From contig NZ_CM001489.1 in assembly GCF_000262465.1 (NCBI RefSeq), positions 3,545,899-3,609,898 on the forward strand: 64,000 bases of DNA, read 5' to 3'. The position numbers and the translations under genes are program-made. Position 1 is the first letter of the stretch. Each line of letters opens with the position of its first letter. This DNA is from Frankia sp. QA3 (lineage in GTDB: Bacteria; Actinomycetota; Actinomycetes; Frankiales; Frankiaceae). This document shows, in pieces, positions 61,273 through 64,000 of this stretch. A model generated the notes under the pieces. It saw only the letters and a program-made list of their open reading frames with translations, searched no databases and was not told the origin of the DNA.

Positions 61273-64000
61273 TTGAACGAGAGCGATCGGCGCGCGGCTC
61301 TGGCGGTCGCGGCGCCCGGAGATGACGTCTCCTTCCCCGCGTTGGACTTCGATGATCTACCGGCCTCCGTGGTCAGCCGGTTCCGGGAGGTCGCCGCCCA
61401 CCTGCCGAACACCCCCGCGGTGGTGTCCCCGGGCGTCACGATGACGTTCGCCGAGACCGACCGCCGCACCGATGACATCGCGGTGGCCGTGCTCGGGCGG
61501 CTCGACGCGACCGAGGACGGCCCGGTGGCGACGCTGCTTCCGCACGGGGTCCCCGGGCTGCTCGGCGTGCTGGCGGCGATGAAGACCGGCCGGCCCGTCG
61601 TCCCGCTCGACCCGATGGTGCCGGCCGAGCGGATGGCCCAGATCATCCGCCAGGCCGGCTGCGCCGCGCTGATCACCGATCTGGGCGACGGCTCCGTGGC
61701 CCGGTCCACGGTGGGCCTGCGGCCGGTGGGGTCGCCGGGCGCGCAGTCGCCCGCCGCGGCGACGGTCGACCCGAAGCCCCTGCTCGAGCTGCTGGCCGGC
61801 GACGGTCCCCGGCTGGTGCTGGACCTCGCCGCCGCGGCGAGCGACGGCGCCGAGTGGATCGCCGCCAACGGGGCCGACGCGGTCTGGTGGCCCGAGCCGC
61901 GGATCACCGACCCGGCCTGCATCGTGTTCACCTCCGGCTCCACCGGCGCACCCAAGGGCGTGGTGTGGACGCACGGCACGTTCCTGTGCGACGCCTATGC
62001 CGGCGCCGAGCGGCTCGGCTTCGCGCCCGGCGACCGGCTGGCGCTGGTGCTGCCGTACTCGTTCGCAGCCGGGATCACCGTGGTCGTGTTCGGCCTGCTC
62101 AACGGCGCGGGCCTCTACGCCTACGACCCGCGGTCGGCGGGGCTGCACGGCCTCGGGGACTGGATCACCACCCAGCACCTGACGGCGTTGCAGACCACGC
62201 CGTCGCTGCTGCGGGCGTTGCTCGGCTCGCTCGAACCGGACGAGGTCCTCGCCGACCTGCGGATCGTCACCACCTGCGGCGAGGCCGCCTACGGTCGCGA
62301 CATCGCCGCGCTGCGCCCGCACGTGCCCGCGACCTGCACGTACGTGAACTGGTCGGGTGCTTCGGAGATCGCCTCGCTGGGCTTCTTCGAAATCCCGCCG
62401 CACGCGCCGCTGCCCCAGGGCACGGTGCCGGCGGGGCTGCCCGCGCCGGGCAAGGAGGTGGTGTTCCGCCGCGAGGACGGCACGATCGCCGGGCCCGGCG
62501 AGTCGGGCGACGTCGAGGTGACCTCGGCCTACCTGTCCGCGGGCTACTGGGGCAGCCCGGAGCTGACGGCGGAGAAGTTCACCCCGCGGCCGGACGGGCG
62601 AACCACCTGCCGCACCGGCGACCTCGGCCGGTTCGAGCCCGACGGCACGGTCGTGCTGCTCGGTCGGCGCGACGCCGCGGTGAAGATCCGTGGATACCTG
62701 GTGGAGCCGAGCGAGGTCGAGGCGGCCCTGCTGAACTCCCCGGAGATCGCCGAGGCGGTGGTCACCGCGGTGACCACCGGGGCGCAGAACCGGCTGGTCG
62801 CCTACGTCGTCCCGGCGGTGAACGGCAACACGCTGTCCCCGGTGCGCATCCGCCGGGCGCTACGCGAGCGGCTGCCGGTCTGGATGGTGCCCGCGACGAT
62901 CGTGGCGCTGGCGGAGATGCCCCGCAACGAGCGCGGCAAGGTCGACCGCGGCGCCCTGCCGCCCCCGCCCGAGGCGCCCGCCGGGTCCGCCCGGCCGCGG
63001 ACCCAGTGGGAGATCGTCGTCGCCGACATCTGGACCCGGGTCCTGGATCTGGAGGAGGTGGGGATCGAGGACGACTTCATGGAGCTCGGCGGCGACTCGC
63101 TGGCCGCCAACGAGCTGCTCACCCTGATCACCGAGAAGCTCGGGGTCTCCCTGCCGTCGTCGGCGCTGGTCGATGCTCCCACCCTCGGCGCGTTCGCCCG
63201 CACGGTCTCCCTCGCCCAGCAGGCCGGCCCCCGCCACCCGACCGTCGTGCCGCTGCGCACCACCGGCTCGCGCCCGCCGCTGTTCTGCTTCGCCGGGGCC
63301 GGCGCGCTCGCGCTCGGCTTCCACTCTCTGGCCCGCCGGCTTGGCGACGACCAGCCGGTCTATGCCTTCCAGGCGCACGGCCTGGAGCGGCGCGGCTTCC
63401 CGGACTGGAGCGTGGTGAAGACCGCTCGCCGCCATCTGGAGATCATCCGGATCATCGCGCCGCGGGGCCCCTACCTGCTGGCCGGGCACTCCCTCGGCGG
63501 TCTGATCGCGATGGAGATCGCCCAGCAGCTCGTGGCGGCCGGCGACGAGGTCGGTTTCCTGTCAATCATGGACACCTACATGCCGTCCTCCCTACGGATC
63601 GCGTCCGGCGAGGAGGACGGCGCAGCGCCGGCCGCGGACACCGGGAACGGCGCCGGCGCACCGGTGACGCCCGGCGGTGCCCAGGAGCACGCCCGCAACT
63701 ACCGCCACCGGTTGGCCCGCTTCACCCAGCGGCTGCTGCCGGAACAGCGGACGAACTTCGCCAACATCGCGACGCTCAAGAAAATGGTGCAGATTCCGCT
63801 GACCGGTGTGGTGCAGTTCGGCGGAATGGAGCAGTTCGACGTCTTCTTCAATCACGGCAGGCTGCTCGAAAGGTTCTACCGGCCACAGCCGTGGGCCGGC
63901 CGTACCCTCGTCTACCGGTCGGCAGAAAATCCGGACCCCGAGGACGCCTGGACGGCTTTCCTCACCGGCAGCCACGACACCCATTACGTCCCTTGCGAAC
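61273..64000 (+). CDS. NRPS-like adenylation-carrier-thioesterase protein, 3' end outside window
   Basis: A three-domain protein. TTG 61273, six bases after GAAGGAG, is the chosen start; GTG 61267 or GTG 61210 in the same frame are possible. The adenylation domain has IVFTSGSTGAPKGVVWTHG, NWSGASEIASLGF, TCRTGDLGRFEPDG, AAVKIRGYLVEPSEVEAALL and NERGKVDRGALP. The carrier domain is DDFMELGGDSLAANELL, with the pantetheine serine at residue 609. The thioesterase has GHSLGGLIAMEIA, nucleophile serine at residue 740. The frame runs to the right edge and GSHDTHYVP suggests the end is near. There is no condensation domain, so it loads one acid and releases it, or passes it to a partner. First gene of what may be a biosynthetic cluster to the right. 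Confidence 0.9.
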   Translation, partial: MNESDRRAALAVAAPGDDVSFPALDFDDLPASVVSRFREVAAHLPNTPAVVSPGVTMTFAETDRRTDDIAVAVLGRLDATEDGPVATLLPHGVPGLLGVLAAMKTGRPVVPLDPMVPAERMAQIIRQAGCAALITDLGDGSVARSTVGLRPVGSPGAQSPAAATVDPKPLLELLAGDGPRLVLDLAAAASDGAEWIAANGADAVWWPEPRITDPACIVFTSGSTGAPKGVVWTHGTFLCDAYAGAERLGFAPGDRLALVLPYSFAAGITVVVFGLLNGAGLYAYDPRSAGLHGLGDWITTQHLTALQTTPSLLRALLGSLEPDEVLADLRIVTTCGEAAYGRDIAALRPHVPATCTYVNWSGASEIASLGFFEIPPHAPLPQGTVPAGLPAPGKEVVFRREDGTIAGPGESGDVEVTSAYLSAGYWGSPELTAEKFTPRPDGRTTCRTGDLGRFEPDGTVVLLGRRDAAVKIRGYLVEPSEVEAALLNSPEIAEAVVTAVTTGAQNRLVAYVVPAVNGNTLSPVRIRRALRERLPVWMVPATIVALAEMPRNERGKVDRGALPPPPEAPAGSARPRTQWEIVVADIWTRVLDLEEVGIEDDFMELGGDSLAANELLTLITEKLGVSLPSSALVDAPTLGAFARTVSLAQQAGPRHPTVVPLRTTGSRPPLFCFAGAGALALGFHSLARRLGDDQPVYAFQAHGLERRGFPDWSVVKTARRHLEIIRIIAPRGPYLLAGHSLGGLIAMEIAQQLVAAGDEVGFLSIMDTYMPSSLRIASGEEDGAAPAADTGNGAGAPVTPGGAQEHARNYRHRLARFTQRLLPEQRTNFANIATLKKMVQIPLTGVVQFGGMEQFDVFFNHGRLLERFYRPQPWAGRTLVYRSAENPDPEDAWTAFLTGSHDTHYVPCE

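Overview
The window is very GC-rich throughout, has dense coding on both strands, uses many GTG starts, and has no rRNA, insertion sequence, prophage or CRISPR array that I can see. Gene content and order (rplU-rpmA-obg-proB, rne, the mreBCD-mrdA-rodA block, ndk, clpP1P2-clpX, tig) are those of an actinobacterium. The general style (long Ala/Pro tails, methyltransferase and NRPS-like genes, paralogous small heat-shock proteins) fits a Frankia-type organism. The genus is an inference from gene order and recall, not from any search.

Layout. 1-2.7 kb: 3' part of an SbcC-type ATPase gene. 2.8-6.4 kb, minus strand: rplU, rpmA, obg, proB. 6.8-11.6 kb: a small membrane protein facing a giant RNase E. 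11.7-14.5 kb: a coupled radical-SAM gene pair. 14.7-21.3 kb: the rod-shape/elongation block mreB-mreC-mreD-mrdA-rodA. 21.9-25.3 kb: ndk, then two divergent Mur-ligase-family genes, one a normal folC and one with its catalytic motifs lost. 25.4-30.4 kb: clpX, clpP2, clpP1, tig and two divergent tRNA genes (Pro-TGG, Gly-TCC).

30.8-47.3 kb is more accessory. It holds a methyltransferase with an unrecognised N-terminal half and a secreted His/Lys/Asp/Trp decapeptide-repeat protein. A remnant of an L,D-transpeptidase, DUF3291, a class-1A dihydroorotate dehydrogenase and a GT4 glycosyltransferase follow. Next come a MocR regulator with a twin palindromic operator, an MFS transporter, a DUF962 protein, an Rv1747-like FHA-ABC transporter and an Hsp20 with a heptapeptide-repeat tail. 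Two unknown convergent genes that overlap by 178 bp end this part.

47.5-53.8 kb: an XRE-cupin regulator converges on a tightly coupled five-gene operon. Its products are a type-III (GlnT/GmaS-like) glutamine synthetase, a class-II glutaminase, a GXGXG protein, an FMN glutamate-synthase-like protein and an FAD oxidoreductase. This resembles the N-methylglutamate synthase (mgs/glx) plus gamma-glutamylmethylamide synthetase set, so a role in amine-nitrogen assimilation is likely. 53.9-55.2 kb is decayed DNA with a broken two-domain PPOX gene. 55.3-60.2 kb: an MFS exporter, DUF1206, a RibD-C reductase, exodeoxyribonuclease III, and a second Hsp20 with a HspR-type (HAIR) operator. From 61.3 kb to the right edge runs an adenylation-carrier-thioesterase NRPS-like gene, cut by the window end.

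Two themes recur. Strong perfect hairpins sit at the 3' ends of most transcription units. Many short tandem repeats (9, 15, 16, 18, 20, 21 and 30 bp) occur both inside genes, where they make low-complexity tails, and between genes.
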